In this document: in pieces, positions 1-9,317 of the stretch
Position numbering within the stretch: the stretch's first letter is position 1
Layout: each line of letters begins with the position of its first letter
Assembly (NCBI RefSeq): GCF_013344685.1
Contig: NZ_CP050137.1
Coordinates: 4,023,001 to 4,087,000, forward strand
Origin: Sphingomonas sp. CL5.1
GTDB taxonomy: Bacteria; Pseudomonadota; Alphaproteobacteria; Sphingomonadales; Sphingomonadaceae
DNA: 64,000 bases
Direction: 5' to 3'
Notes under the pieces: generated by a model
The model's database searches: none
Seen by the model: only the letters and a program-made list of their open reading frames with translations
Told to the model about the DNA's origin: nothing
Translations under genes and position numbers: made by a program

Positions 1-1266
1 ACCGCATTGCTTGAAACCGAGGCGGCGATCGCCCGGATCGAGGCACGCGACGGGCCGCTCAACGCGGTGGTGGTGCGCGATTTCGCCCGCGCCCGCCACG
101 CGGCGGCCGAACTCGACCAGCGCATCAAGGAAGGGTTCGACGCGCCCTTGCTCGGCGTGCCGATGACGGTGAAGGAAAGCTACGACCTCGCCGGCCTCAA
201 GACCACCTGGGGCTTCACCGAGCATCGCGACTTCACGGCGAAGCGCGACGCGGTGCTGGTGCAGCGGCTGAAGAACGCCGGCGCGATCGTGCTGGGCAAG
301 ACCAACGTGCCGGTCGGGCTGGCGGACGTTCAGTCGAACAACCCGATCTACGGCCGCACGCACAACCCGCACGACCATGGCCGCTCGGCCGGCGGCTCCT
401 CGGGCGGCAGCGGCGTTGCGCTGGCCTCGGGCATGGTGCCGCTGGAAATCGGCTCGGACATCGGCGGCTCGATCCGCACGCCAGCGGCCTTCAACGGCGT
501 GTGGGGGCTGAAGCCGACGTTCGGCCTGCTCTCCACCACCGGCCACAGTTTCCCCGGCACGGACGGCGCGCGGGTCGCGCTCAGCGTATGCGGGCCGATG
601 GCACGCAACGCCGACGACCTCGCGGCGGCGCTCGACATATTGGCGGATCATCCGGTCGTTCCCGCCCCCCCGCGCCGGCCGGACGAGTGGCGCATCCTGA
701 TCCTCGCCGATCATCCCGAGACGGGCATCTCAGCGGAGATGCGCGCGGCGCTGGAGAAGGTCGGCGCGGCCTTCGCCGGTGCCGGCGCGAAGGTGGACTA
801 TGAGAGCGACCTGCTGCCGGACCTGTCGCAGCAGCATCGCCATTACATGCACATGCTCAACATCGCGATGACGCGCGGCGCGCCCGATCCGGTGCGCGGC
901 GTGCCGACGCTCACCGAATGGTTCGACCTCGCCGACCATCAGGCGCGCAACATCCGCCAGTGGCATGAGGTGTTCGGCCGCTATGACGCGGTGATCGCGC
1001 CGATCTTCGGCACCACCGCCTTCCCGCATGACGATGCGCCGCTGACCGGGCGCCGGCTGGAGATCGACGGGCAGGACACGTCCTTCGCCACCCAGTTCGC
1101 CTGGGCCGGGCTGGCCACCTTCGCCAACCTTCCCGCGACCAGCGTGCCGGTGGCGACCGGGGCGGGCGGGCTGCCGATCGGCGTGCAGGTGATCGCCGAC
1201 CGTTATCAGGACCATCTTTCGATCGCGGCCGCGCGCGCGGCGCACGACCTTGTCTGGAGCAAATGA
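1..1266 (+). CDS. Amidase signature family hydrolase, 5' end cut by the window
   Basis: Amidase of the Ser-cisSer-Lys signature family, which hydrolyses a carboxamide to the acid and ammonia; the substrate cannot be told from sequence. The frame is open from base 1 (ACC GCA TTG), and the visible part starts with the typical segment ending in ARIEARDGPLNAVV, so roughly the first 20-30 residues lie upstream. The TTG at position 7 is unlikely to be the start. Visible motifs are the catalytic lysine in GVPMTVKESYD, the glycine/serine-rich signature SAGGSSGGSG and the following GSDIGGSIRTPA with the nucleophilic serine. The stop overlaps the start of the following acyl-CoA dehydrogenase (ATGA), so the two are probably translated together. 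This suggests the amidase feeds a carboxylic acid into acyl-CoA degradation, which is inference. Confidence 0.88.
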   Translation, partial: TALLETEAAIARIEARDGPLNAVVVRDFARARHAAAELDQRIKEGFDAPLLGVPMTVKESYDLAGLKTTWGFTEHRDFTAKRDAVLVQRLKNAGAIVLGKTNVPVGLADVQSNNPIYGRTHNPHDHGRSAGGSSGGSGVALASGMVPLEIGSDIGGSIRTPAAFNGVWGLKPTFGLLSTTGHSFPGTDGARVALSVCGPMARNADDLAAALDILADHPVVPAPPRRPDEWRILILADHPETGISAEMRAALEKVGAAFAGAGAKVDYESDLLPDLSQQHRHYMHMLNIAMTRGAPDPVRGVPTLTEWFDLADHQARNIRQWHEVFGRYDAVIAPIFGTTAFPHDDAPLTGRRLEIDGQDTSFATQFAWAGLATFANLPATSVPVATGAGGLPIGVQVIADRYQDHLSIAAARAAHDLVWSK

Positions 1267-2450
1267 TGAGCGACCTCGAACAATTCCGCGCCGAGACGCG
1301 CGCCTGGCTCGAAGCCAATTGCCCGCCGGAGATGCGCGAGCCGGTCCGCACCGAGAAGGATTCGGTCTGGGGCGGCCGCGACCAGAGCGCGATGACGCCC
1401 GCGCAGAAGCAGTGGATGGACCGGATGGGCGAGCGCGGCTGGACCGTGCCGGACTGGCCGAAGGAATATGGCGGCGGCGGCCTTTCGGCGGCCGAGACCA
1501 AGGTGCTGCGCGAGGAGATGGCCGCGCTGCGCTGCCGCAACCCGCTGTCGTCGTTCGGCATCTCGATGCTCGGGCCGGCGCTGCTGAAATATGGCAACGA
1601 GGCGCAGAAGAAGGAGCATCTGCCGAAGATCGCGCGCGGCGAAATCCGCTGGTGCCAGGGCTATTCGGAGCCGAACGCGGGGTCCGACCTCGCCAGCCTC
1701 GCCACCAAGGCGGAGGACAAGGGCGATCACTTCCTCGTCAACGGCCAGAAGGTCTGGACGAGCTACGCCGACAACGCCGACTGGATCTTCTGTCTCGTCC
1801 GCACCGATCCGACGAACAAGCATAACGGCATCAGCTTCGTGCTGTTCGACATGCGGACGCCCGGCGTCTCGACCAAGCCGATCCTGCTGATCTCCGGCTA
1901 TTCGCCGTTCTGCGAGACCTTCTTCGACAATGTGAAGGTGCCGAAGGAGAATCTGGTCGGCGAGCTGAACAAGGGCTGGGACGTCGCCAAATATCTGCTC
2001 GGGCACGAGCGCGAGATGATCTCCGGCATGGGCCTCGGCGGCGGCGGCAAGAACCCGCTGATCGAAGGCGCGAGGAAGACGATCGGGCTGGACGCGGAGG
2101 GCCGCCTCGCCGATCCGCTGCTCCGCGCGCAGATCGCGCTGTTCGAGGTGCGGGCGAAGGCGTTCGCGGCGCAGTCCGAGCGGTTCATCGATGAGCTGAA
2201 GGCGGGCAAGGCGCACCCCGCCCAGCCTTCGATGATGAAATATTACGGCACGGAGCTGAACAAGTCCCGCCACGAGCTGATGATGGCGGCGGGTGGCTCC
2301 GACGAGCTGGAATGGGAAAGCGAAGCCTCCGACGGCGGCCGCGAGGCGCGCGCGTGGCTACGCACCAAGGCGAACTCGATCGAGGGCGGCACGTCCGAGG
2401 TGCAGCTCAACATCATCGCCAAGCGCATCCTCAATCTGCCGGGAGCGTGA
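1263..2450 (+). CDS. Acyl-CoA dehydrogenase family protein, first subunit of pair 1
   Basis: FAD-dependent acyl-CoA dehydrogenase (395 residues), introducing the alpha-beta double bond into an acyl-CoA. It opens with the usual N-terminal helical domain (FRAETRAWLEANCP), followed by WPKEYGGGG, the substrate/FAD strand motif QGYSEPNAGSDLASL and the FAD-contact segment VNGQKVWTSYA. The C-terminus reads SIEGGTSEVQLNIIAKRIL. Here the glutamate sits one residue before the position of the MCAD catalytic base, which is glycine. That pattern fits heteromeric FadE28/FadE29-type enzymes, which use a base elsewhere. The start ATG overlaps the amidase stop, and an alternative start is the next codon, also ATG. 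The following gene, 62 bases on, is a second acyl-CoA dehydrogenase of complementary type, so an alpha2beta2 enzyme is likely. Substrate unknown. Confidence 0.92.
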   Translation: MMSDLEQFRAETRAWLEANCPPEMREPVRTEKDSVWGGRDQSAMTPAQKQWMDRMGERGWTVPDWPKEYGGGGLSAAETKVLREEMAALRCRNPLSSFGISMLGPALLKYGNEAQKKEHLPKIARGEIRWCQGYSEPNAGSDLASLATKAEDKGDHFLVNGQKVWTSYADNADWIFCLVRTDPTNKHNGISFVLFDMRTPGVSTKPILLISGYSPFCETFFDNVKVPKENLVGELNKGWDVAKYLLGHEREMISGMGLGGGGKNPLIEGARKTIGLDAEGRLADPLLRAQIALFEVRAKAFAAQSERFIDELKAGKAHPAQPSMMKYYGTELNKSRHELMMAAGGSDELEWESEASDGGREARAWLRTKANSIEGGTSEVQLNIIAKRILNLPGA

Positions 2451-2512
2451 TTCCCCCGCGCGACCATCCAGCCATCAACCGTTCCGGCCGATCCGGGACG
2501 ACGGAGTGAAAA

Positions 2513-3655
2513 ATGCCGCTTTTCCTGAATGATGAACAATCGATGCTGCGCGACACGGCGAAGGATTTCGTCGGAGAGAAAGCGCCCGTCAGCCATATGC
2601 GCAAGCTGCGCGACGACAAGGACGCCACCGGCTTCAGCCGCGACCTGTGGAAGCAGTTCGCGGAGATGGGCTTCACCGGCATCCTGGTCGGCGAGGATCA
2701 TGGCGGTCTTGGCCTCGGCCATGTCGAGGCGGGCGTGGTGCTAGAGGAGATCGGGCGCAACCTCTCCCCCTCCCCCTTCCTCTCCACCGCCGTCGCGGCG
2801 GTCGAGGCACTGAAGGGCACCGGCCATGCGGAACGCTGGTATCCCGGCATCCTGAAGGGCGAGACGGTCGCGGCGCTGGCGATCGACGAAGGGGCGAAGC
2901 ACCGCTCCAGCGTCGGCCTCAAGGCGGAGCGGGCCGGCAACGGCTTCCGCCTTTCCGGCAGGAAGCAGTTCGTCACCCACGGCCATGTCGCCGACCTGCT
3001 GATCGTCGCGGCGCGCACGGCGGGCGCGGCGGACGACGAGGCGGGCGTCACTTTGTTCGCAGTGCCGCAGGGCGCGGCGAAGATGTCCGTCACGCCGGAA
3101 CGGCTGGCCGATTCGAGCCTCGCCGCGCGGATCGAGTTCGACGGCGTCGAGGTGGATGCCGATGCGGTGATTGGCGAGGTCGACGCCGGGCGCGATCCGC
3201 TCGGCCGCCTGCTCCGGGCGGGCCGCACCGGCGCCGCGGCCGAGATGCTCGGCGTCGGCGCAGGCGCAATGGACATGACGGTCAACTACCTCAAGGAGCG
3301 CAAGCAGTTCGGCACGCTGATCGGCAGCTTCCAGGCGCTCCAGCACCGCGCCGCGCATCTCTACAGCGAGATGGAGGTGGCGCGCGCCGCCGTGCTCAAG
3401 GCGCAGCAGTTGCTCGACGCCGGCGACGACAGCACAGGTAGCGGGGGGGCGGACGCCGCCGTCTCGGTCGCCAAGGCGATGACCGGCATGGCGACCATGC
3501 TTTCGGTGCAGGAAGGCGTGCAGATGCACGGCGGCATCGGCATGACCGACGAGTACGACATCGGCTTCTACATGAAGCGCCAGCGCGTGCTGGCCGAGAT
3601 GTTCGGCGACGCCAATTTCCACGCCGACCGTCTGGCGCAACTGGCGGGGTACTGA
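2513..3655 (+). CDS. Acyl-CoA dehydrogenase family protein, second subunit of pair 1
   Basis: A 380-residue acyl-CoA dehydrogenase homologue, the probable partner of the gene just upstream. It begins PLFLNDEQSMLRDTAKDFV, has the central helical region RKQFGTLIGSFQALQHRAAH and ends VQMHGGIGMTDEYDIGFYMKRQ followed by a divergent tail. The usual YEGT segment with the catalytic glutamate near the C-terminus is absent; the tail reads AEMFGDANFHADRLAQL instead. Subunits of this type in known heterotetramers supply part of the FAD site rather than the catalytic base (family knowledge; not shown here). A clear ribosome binding site GGAG lies about six bases before the ATG. Same strand and order as the other pair at 13247-15626. 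Confidence 0.9.
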   Translation: MPLFLNDEQSMLRDTAKDFVGEKAPVSHMRKLRDDKDATGFSRDLWKQFAEMGFTGILVGEDHGGLGLGHVEAGVVLEEIGRNLSPSPFLSTAVAAVEALKGTGHAERWYPGILKGETVAALAIDEGAKHRSSVGLKAERAGNGFRLSGRKQFVTHGHVADLLIVAARTAGAADDEAGVTLFAVPQGAAKMSVTPERLADSSLAARIEFDGVEVDADAVIGEVDAGRDPLGRLLRAGRTGAAAEMLGVGAGAMDMTVNYLKERKQFGTLIGSFQALQHRAAHLYSEMEVARAAVLKAQQLLDAGDDSTGSGGADAAVSVAKAMTGMATMLSVQEGVQMHGGIGMTDEYDIGFYMKRQRVLAEMFGDANFHADRLAQLAGY

Positions 3656-3743
3656 AGAAAGCCGGCTCGTCCCCCGGCGAACGTCGGGGCGACGGACGGC
3701 AGCCGTCTTGTCGAGGGACCGCGCTTTCCTCTACGCCAGCCGC

Positions 3744-4646
3744 ATGGAGCCGACCGACGTGCCAGACACAACCACCCCGACCGAACTCGCCGCCGATCTG
3801 GTCGACCTGCTCGACGTGGAGGAGATCGACACCGATCTCTATCGCGGGCGGCGCTCGAACGGCGGGGTCGGGCGCGTGTTCGGCGGGCAGGTGATCGCAC
3901 AGGCGCTCCAGGCGGCGCAGCGCTCCACCGACGGGCCCAAGATCGCCCATTCGCTCCACGCCTATTTCATGCGGCCGGGCGACGAGAACTACCCGATCGT
4001 CTATCGCGTGGTCCGCGATTTCGAGGGGCGCAGCTTCGCCACCCGCCGTGTGATCGCGATGCAGCGCGGCGCGCCGATCCTCAACATGGCCGCTTCGTTC
4101 CAGACCCCGGAGGAAGGCTTCCACCATCAGGACCGGATGCCCGACGTCCCCCCGCCCGAGGAACTGGAGAGCGAGGCGCAAATCCGCGCGCGCGAAAGCG
4201 AACATGTCGACGAGCGTTTCCGCCGCGCGCTCGTCCGCCCGCGCCCGATTGAGATCCGCCCGGTATATCCGCGCAAATGGTTCAACCCCACGCCGACCGC
4301 GCCGATCCAGCATAGCTGGTTCCGCGTCGTCGCGCCGGTCGGCGACGATCCGGCGATCCACCGCGCGATCCTGTCCTATGCGTCGGACATGTCGCTGCTC
4401 GGCACCTGCATGCTGCCGCACGGCGTGAACTGGACCACGCCCGGCTTCCAGACCGCCAGCCTCGACCACGCCGTGTGGCTGCACGAGGATTTCCGCGCCG
4501 ACGACTGGCTGCTCTACGCCACCGACAGCCCGTGGGCGGGCCATGCGCGCGGCATGAATCGCGGGCAGATATTCACCCGCGACGGCCGGCTGGTCGCCAG
4601 CGTCGCGCAGGAAGGGCTGATCCGGCAGCGCGAGGTGCGCTCGTAA
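3744..4646 (+). CDS. tesB: Acyl-CoA thioesterase II
   Basis: TesB/ACOT8-type thioesterase, about 300 residues, releasing free acid and CoA from medium and long acyl-CoAs. It shows the double hot-dog fold signatures: N-terminal RGRRSNGG and VFGGQVIAQALQAAQ, HAYFMRPG, the aspartate strand ASLDHAVWLHEDF, and the C-terminal NRGQIFTRDGRLVASVAQEG that contains the conserved glutamine near the active site. The length matches TesB proteins (about 290). The ATG at 3744 has no obvious Shine-Dalgarno; a GTG at 3759 preceded by GGAG at a good distance is a credible alternative, and TTG at 3708 is less likely. The gene follows the acyl-CoA dehydrogenase pair on the same strand, so it may hydrolyse products or dead-end acyl-CoAs of that pathway. 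Confidence 0.9.
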   Translation: MEPTDVPDTTTPTELAADLVDLLDVEEIDTDLYRGRRSNGGVGRVFGGQVIAQALQAAQRSTDGPKIAHSLHAYFMRPGDENYPIVYRVVRDFEGRSFATRRVIAMQRGAPILNMAASFQTPEEGFHHQDRMPDVPPPEELESEAQIRARESEHVDERFRRALVRPRPIEIRPVYPRKWFNPTPTAPIQHSWFRVVAPVGDDPAIHRAILSYASDMSLLGTCMLPHGVNWTTPGFQTASLDHAVWLHEDFRADDWLLYATDSPWAGHARGMNRGQIFTRDGRLVASVAQEGLIRQREVRS

Positions 4647-4669
4647 GATTCACGCGAGGGAGTAACGCC

Positions 4670-6493
4670 ATGCAGATCGACCGCCGTGGGTTCGTCGCCG
4701 GAGCCGCCGCGCTCGGCGTCACCGCCACCCTGCCCTTCCGCGCGGTTGCCGCCACGTCGGGCGACGCCGCCGCGATGGCGCTGCTCGACCGGCAGGCGGA
4801 AGCGCTGCTGGCGAGCTACCCCGAGAACGCGGCCTTCCTCGGCATCGACACCGGCAAGCGCGCCGCGCTCAAATCCATGCTGAGCGATCACAGCATGGCG
4901 GCCGAGGCCCAACGCAAGGCGGACGCGGCCAGGCGCCTGTCCGAGCTGCGCGCGATCGACCTCACGCAGCTCTCCCCGAAGGTCACCACCCATGTCGAGA
5001 CCGCCACCGTCGCGCATGAGATCGCGCTCGACGGCTGGCGGCGGATGCCGGTGGGCGACATGGCGTTCCTTTCCGCCAACGGTTATCGTTCGACGCCCTA
5101 TGTCGTCAGCCAGGGCAATGGCGCGTTCGTCGACGTGCCGGACCTCCTGGAGAACAAGCACCAGATCGCCACCAGCGCCGACGCGGAAGCCTATCTCGCC
5201 CGGATGCGCGCCTATGCGAAGGAGCTGCGCGACGAGACCGAGCGGGTGAAGGCGGACGCGGCCAAGGGCGTCTATCTCCCCGGCTTCCTCAACGATATCA
5301 CCGCGCGCCAGCTTCGCGACGGGGCGGCGAAGCCGGCGGAATGGACGATCGTCACCGGCCTCGGCGCGAAGCTGCATGCCGCCGCCTTGCCCGACGAATG
5401 GAGCGCCCGCGCCGCCCGCATCGCGGAGCAGGAGATCGCCCCCGCGCTCGCCGCGCAGGCCGACGCCTTCGTCGCCCTCCGCCCGAAGGCGCCCGACGTC
5501 GCCGGCATGTGGCGGGTGCCGGACGCGGACAACATCTACGGCTGGCTGGTTGAGGCCGGCACCACCACAAAGCGCACGCCGGAGGAGATCCACGCCGCCG
5601 GCCTCGATCAATGCAAGGCGCTGGCAGCGCAGATGGACCCGCTGCTCCGCGCACAGGGGCTGACGCAAGGCACCGCCGGCGAGCAGCTCGCCCAGCTCGG
5701 CAAGCGCCCCGACCTGCTGTTCGCCAATACCGACGCTGGCCGCGCCGAGCTGCTCGCCTATCTCAACGGTGTCGTCGCGAAGATCAGGCCGCTGATGCCG
5801 AAGGCGTTCGGCAAGCTGGTGCGCGGCAACCTCAACATCAAGCGCGTGCCGCCCGCGATCCAGGACGGCGCGCCGAACGGCTATGCGGGGCCGGGATCGA
5901 TGGATGGCAAGATCCCCGGCACCTATTACATCAACCTGCGCGACACCGGCATCTGGCCGCGCTTCGCCCTGCCGACGCTGACCTTCCACGAGGGGATTCC
6001 GGGGCATATCTGGCAGGGCGAATATACCTTCGATCTGCCGCTGATCCGCACCTTGCTGAGCTTCAACGCCTATTCCGAAGGCTGGGGCCTCTATGCCGAG
6101 CAGATCGCGGACGAGGTGGGCTTCTACGCCGACGATCCGCTGGGCCGGATCGGCTATCTTCAGTCCATGAACTTCCGCGCCGCGCGGCTGGTTGCGGACA
6201 CCGGGCTGCACCACAAGCGCTGGACGATGGAACAGGCGATGGAATGGTTCATGGCCACCACCGGCTTCACCGCCAGCCAGGCGCGATCGGAACTGAACCG
6301 CTATTGCACCTGGCCGGGGCAGGCGCTCGGCTACAAGACCGGACACAATGAGATCAACCGCCTGCGCGACGCGGCGAAGGCGAGGATGGGCGCACGCTTC
6401 GACGTGCGCGACTTCAACGACACGGTGGTGCAGACCGGCGGCGTGCCGCTCGGCGTGCTGGCGAAGGTAGTCGATCGCTGGGCTGGGGCGTGA
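4670..6493 (+). CDS. DUF885 family zinc hydrolase with Tat signal
   Basis: Exported protein of 607 residues in the DUF885 family, related to HExxxGH metallopeptidases. The N-terminus has a twin-arginine signal (DRRGFVAGAAALGV, cleavage probably after FRAVA), so a folded, metal-loaded export is expected. The metal site is visible as HEGIPGH at residues 440-446, followed by YSEGWGLYAEQ about 25 residues on, which carries the conserved third ligand glutamate. The length is usual for the family. I chose the ATG at 4670 because the Tat signal starts there and GAGGG precedes it by about ten bases; the frame is open further upstream but runs inside tesB. Substrate unknown; most members are uncharacterised, some act as peptidases. 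It sits 23 bases after tesB, so it may be cotranscribed. Confidence 0.85.
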   Translation: MQIDRRGFVAGAAALGVTATLPFRAVAATSGDAAAMALLDRQAEALLASYPENAAFLGIDTGKRAALKSMLSDHSMAAEAQRKADAARRLSELRAIDLTQLSPKVTTHVETATVAHEIALDGWRRMPVGDMAFLSANGYRSTPYVVSQGNGAFVDVPDLLENKHQIATSADAEAYLARMRAYAKELRDETERVKADAAKGVYLPGFLNDITARQLRDGAAKPAEWTIVTGLGAKLHAAALPDEWSARAARIAEQEIAPALAAQADAFVALRPKAPDVAGMWRVPDADNIYGWLVEAGTTTKRTPEEIHAAGLDQCKALAAQMDPLLRAQGLTQGTAGEQLAQLGKRPDLLFANTDAGRAELLAYLNGVVAKIRPLMPKAFGKLVRGNLNIKRVPPAIQDGAPNGYAGPGSMDGKIPGTYYINLRDTGIWPRFALPTLTFHEGIPGHIWQGEYTFDLPLIRTLLSFNAYSEGWGLYAEQIADEVGFYADDPLGRIGYLQSMNFRAARLVADTGLHHKRWTMEQAMEWFMATTGFTASQARSELNRYCTWPGQALGYKTGHNEINRLRDAAKARMGARFDVRDFNDTVVQTGGVPLGVLAKVVDRWAGA

Positions 6494-6662
6494 GGCGGGC
6501 GCGTCGCCACACCGCGAAGTTCGATAGACGACCGCCCGACCTCTGCCTCAAGTCCGTCATGCCAGCGCAAGCTGCCTCTCCATCAAGGTGCGATACGCCT
6601 GCCACCGCGCTTGAGGCATGAGGCCCCATCTTTCGCTGGATGACGCAGCGGGAAGGGGGCGC

Positions 6663-7463
6663 CTAAACCGCCGTCCGCCCATATTCCTGCTTCGTCACCG
6701 GATGGCTCGACGACAGGCCGCCGTCCACCGCGATCGCCTGCCCGTTGACGTAACCCGCATCGTCCGACGCGAGGAACAGCGCCACCTTCGCCAGTTCCTC
6801 CGGCGCCGCCCCCCGCCGCAGCGGGTTCAGCCGCCCGAGCCGGTCCATCTTCCCGGCGTCGCGCGCATAATCGAAGGTGGGCTTGGTCATCCCCGTCTCG
6901 GTCAGGCCGGGGCAGATCGCGTTGACGCGCACGTTCGAGCCGGAAAGCTGCTGCGCGGAGACCTTGGCAAGGTTGATGACACCCGCTTTCGACGCCGAAT
7001 AGGCGGGCGATCCCGCGCCGGAGCGGATACCGGCGACGCTGGCGGTAAGGATGATCGCGCCCTTGCCGCGTTCGGCGATGCGGGGAGCGGCGTGCTTCAC
7101 GGCGAGGAACGGACCGATCAGGTTGACGCGGAGCACCTCCGTGATGAGGTCCACGCTGGTGTCGAAGATGTTCGCCATGCCGCCGGAGATGCCGGCGTTG
7201 GCGAACATCACGTCCAGCCCGCCGTAACGGTCGCAGGCGAGCGCGACCGCTTTCTCCACATCGGCCTCCGACCCCGCATCCATGCGGATCGCCTCCGCCA
7301 CGCCGCCGGCGTCGCGGATCGCCTTCGCGGTTTCCTCCGCTCCGTCGGTCACGTCAGCGACGATCACCTTGCCGCCTTCCGCCGCGAACAGCGTCGCCGC
7401 CGCGCGGCCGATGCCGGAGCCGGCGCCGGTGACGATGATCGACTTGTCGGTGAACCTTGCCAT
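6663..7463 (-). CDS. SDR family oxidoreductase (last gene of the minus-strand operon)
   Basis: Classical short-chain dehydrogenase/reductase, 266 residues. It has the nucleotide-binding TGAGSGIG near residue 11, NAG near residue 90, and the catalytic serine plus YSASK motif near residue 155, then PG after the active site and the usual C-terminal [11 protein letters not shown]. The residue after the second strand is Asp (VIVADVTD), which favours NAD(H) over NADP(H). The open frame extends upstream to 7640, but the extension is low-complexity sequence overlapping the next gene; the ATG at 7463 gives the standard N-terminus. It lies 14 bases downstream of another SDR, at the end of the operon 11779-6663. 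Likely oxidises or reduces a hydroxy/keto group in the same acyl-CoA pathway; substrate not predictable. Confidence 0.9.
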   Translation of the reverse strand: MARFTDKSIIVTGAGSGIGRAAATLFAAEGGKVIVADVTDGAEETAKAIRDAGGVAEAIRMDAGSEADVEKAVALACDRYGGLDVMFANAGISGGMANIFDTSVDLITEVLRVNLIGPFLAVKHAAPRIAERGKGAIILTASVAGIRSGAGSPAYSASKAGVINLAKVSAQQLSGSNVRVNAICPGLTETGMTKPTFDYARDAGKMDRLGRLNPLRRGAAPEELAKVALFLASDDAGYVNGQAIAVDGGLSSSHPVTKQEYGRTAV

Positions 7464-7477
7464 TTCCGCTCTCCTGT

Positions 7478-8242
7478 TCAGATCGTCACGCCGCCGTCGA
7501 TCACCATCACCTGCCCGGTCATGAAGCCGCTCGCCTTCGACGCGAGATAGACGACCGCGCCGGCGATCTCCTCCGGCTCGCCGATGCGGCGCAGCGGGGT
7601 GGTGCGGTTGCGCTCGGCCACCGCCGCCTCGTCCTCCCACAAGGCTTTGGCGAAATCGGTCTTGATCAGGCCCGGCGCGATGCAGTTCACGCGGATGCCA
7701 TAGCGGCCATATTCATAGGCCAGATTGCGGGCGAGCTGCATGTCGGCCGCCTTGGAGATGCAATAGGCGCCGATCGTCGCCGATCCGCGCAGTCCGCCGA
7801 TCGAGGAGACGATGACGATCGATCCCTCGCCGCGCTCCTTCATCTCCGGCGCGACCATCGTGATCAGCCAGTGGTTCGAGATGATGTTGTTGTCGAGAAT
7901 CTTGCGGAACTGCTCGTCCGCGATCCCCTCCTGCGGGCCGTAATAGGGATTGGAGGCGGCGTTGCAGACGAGGCAGTCGATCCGGCCGAATGCGCGGCGC
8001 GTCTCGTCCACCAGATGCTGCAAGCCGGCCTTGTCGGAGATGTTGGCGGCGACGGCGATCGCCGTGCCCGCGCCGAAACGGTCGTTGATCTCCTTCGCCG
8101 CCGCATCGCAGGCGTCCTGCTTGCGGCTGGAGATGACCACCTTCGCCCCCTGCTCCGCGCAGGCGATCGCGGCGGACTTGCCGATCCCGCGCGACGATCC
8201 GGTGATGAGCACGACCTTGCCGGTCAGATCGAACAGCGACAT
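7478..8242 (-). CDS. SDR family oxidoreductase
   Basis: A second classical SDR of 254 residues, with TGSSRGIG near residue 14, the NAG position replaced by NAA ([12 protein letters not shown]), the active-site YCISK near residue 157, PG in [14 protein letters not shown] and a C-terminal [11 protein letters not shown]. The segment after strand two reads VISSRKQD, where the arginine suggests NADP(H) preference. The NAASNP variant is common in SDRs grouped with ACAD10/11-type dehydrogenases and the human DHRS4-like branch, which I recall only as a family trend. It lies 16 bases after the APH-type kinase gene and 14 bases before the next SDR, tight spacing for one transcript. In the levulinate pathway an SDR makes the 4-hydroxyacyl-CoA from the 4-keto form, a plausible role here. 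Confidence 0.9.
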   Translation of the reverse strand: MSLFDLTGKVVLITGSSRGIGKSAAIACAEQGAKVVISSRKQDACDAAAKEINDRFGAGTAIAVAANISDKAGLQHLVDETRRAFGRIDCLVCNAASNPYYGPQEGIADEQFRKILDNNIISNHWLITMVAPEMKERGEGSIVIVSSIGGLRGSATIGAYCISKAADMQLARNLAYEYGRYGIRVNCIAPGLIKTDFAKALWEDEAAVAERNRTTPLRRIGEPEEIAGAVVYLASKASGFMTGQVMVIDGGVTI

Positions 8243-8258
8243 ACGGAGCTTCCCCTTT

Positions 8259-9317
8259 TTACGCCCCCGCCTTCACGGCGAATTCCCATGCCGCCTCGGC
8301 CAGCGCCGGCACGCGGGCGCTGGCGGCCTCGGCATTGGCGTTGGAGGCGGTGCCGATCAGGAAACGCTTCCTGATCCCCTGCACGATCGCGGCGAGGCGG
8401 AACATGTTGAACGACAGATACCAGTTGAGATCGGGCAGCCCCTCCGGCCGGCTGGTCTTTTCGCAATAGCGCGCGACGACCTCCTCGACGGTCGGGATGC
8501 CGGTCTCCGGCCCCGTCAGCCCCATCACGCCGGAACGCCCCTCAGGCTGCGTCACCCAGGAGATCAGGAAATAGGAGAAGTCCGCCAGCGGATCGCCGAG
8601 CGTCGACAACTCCCAATCGAGCACGGCCGCGACGCGCGGCTCCAGCCCCGGCGCGAATTTCATATTGTCGCAACGATAGTCGCCGTGGACGATCGAGGTG
8701 CGCGTCTGCGGCGGCAGGGTGCGCGGCAGCCATTCGATCAGCCGCTCCATCGGCTCCATATGCTCGGTCTCGGCGCCGCGATATTGCTTGGTCCAGCGCG
8801 ACACCTGCCGCTCGAAATAATTGCCGGGGCGGCCGAATGTCTCCAGCCCCGCCGCGACATGATCGACGTTGTGAAGCTGCGCGAGCGTGTCGATCATCGC
8901 GTTGTAATGCGCGCGGCGCGTGTCGGCATCCATGCCGGGGAAGGCGCCGTCCCAGATCGTGCGTCCCTCAACCATCTCCATCACGTAGAAGGCGGAACCG
9001 ATCACCGCATCGTCCTCGCACAGCCCGAACGGGCGCGGCACGGGAAAGCCGGTGGGGTGCAGCCCGGCGATCACGCGATATTCGCGATCGACCGCATGAG
9101 CGGACGGCAGCAGTTCCCCCAGCGGCTTGCGGCGCAGCACGTAATCGCGCGCCGGGGTGCTGAGCTTGTAGGTCGGATTGGACTGGCCACCGGCGAATTT
9201 CGCATAGGTCAGCGGCCCGGCGAAATCCGGCACCCTGTCCTTCATCCATGCCGAGAGGCGATCGGTATCGAGCCGGTCGCGCTCGGCGATGTCGGTCTGG
9301 AGGCTGGTGTCGGTCAT
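8259..9317 (-). CDS. APH-fold phosphotransferase of the ACAD10/11-associated type
   Basis: Kinase of the aminoglycoside phosphotransferase fold, 352 residues, belonging to the group fused to or encoded beside ACAD10/11-like dehydrogenases, not an antibiotic-resistance enzyme. Visible motifs: GGQSNPTYKL glycine loop, the strand lysine pair in YVLRRKPLG, the glutamate in DREYRVI, the catalytic loop VHGDYRCDNMKF and the metal-binding VLDWELSTLGDPLADFSYF. In the levulinate pathway (LvaA) and in human ACAD10/11 this domain phosphorylates the 4-hydroxyl of a hydroxyacyl-CoA (established for those proteins). Its start overlaps the stop of the zinc alcohol dehydrogenase (ATGA). The ACAD11-type partner is two genes upstream. 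No small LvaB-like partner gene is present next to it, which is a difference from the Pseudomonas system. Confidence 0.88.
   Translation of the reverse strand: MTDTSLQTDIAERDRLDTDRLSAWMKDRVPDFAGPLTYAKFAGGQSNPTYKLSTPARDYVLRRKPLGELLPSAHAVDREYRVIAGLHPTGFPVPRPFGLCEDDAVIGSAFYVMEMVEGRTIWDGAFPGMDADTRRAHYNAMIDTLAQLHNVDHVAAGLETFGRPGNYFERQVSRWTKQYRGAETEHMEPMERLIEWLPRTLPPQTRTSIVHGDYRCDNMKFAPGLEPRVAAVLDWELSTLGDPLADFSYFLISWVTQPEGRSGVMGLTGPETGIPTVEEVVARYCEKTSRPEGLPDLNWYLSFNMFRLAAIVQGIRKRFLIGTASNANAEAASARVPALAEAAWEFAVKAGA

Noticed and set aside
4514..6346. Long antisense frames opposite the DUF885 gene and likewise opposite the TonB receptor, PBP1A, glcB and the histidine kinase
   Set aside because: All coincide with well-supported genes on the other strand and have the composition of reversed codons. 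They show no domain, signal or ribosome binding site pattern.
8259..9317. Aminoglycoside resistance by the APH-fold kinase
   Set aside because: Its sequence features and operon partners belong to the ACAD10/11-associated kinases, which act on hydroxyacyl-CoA.
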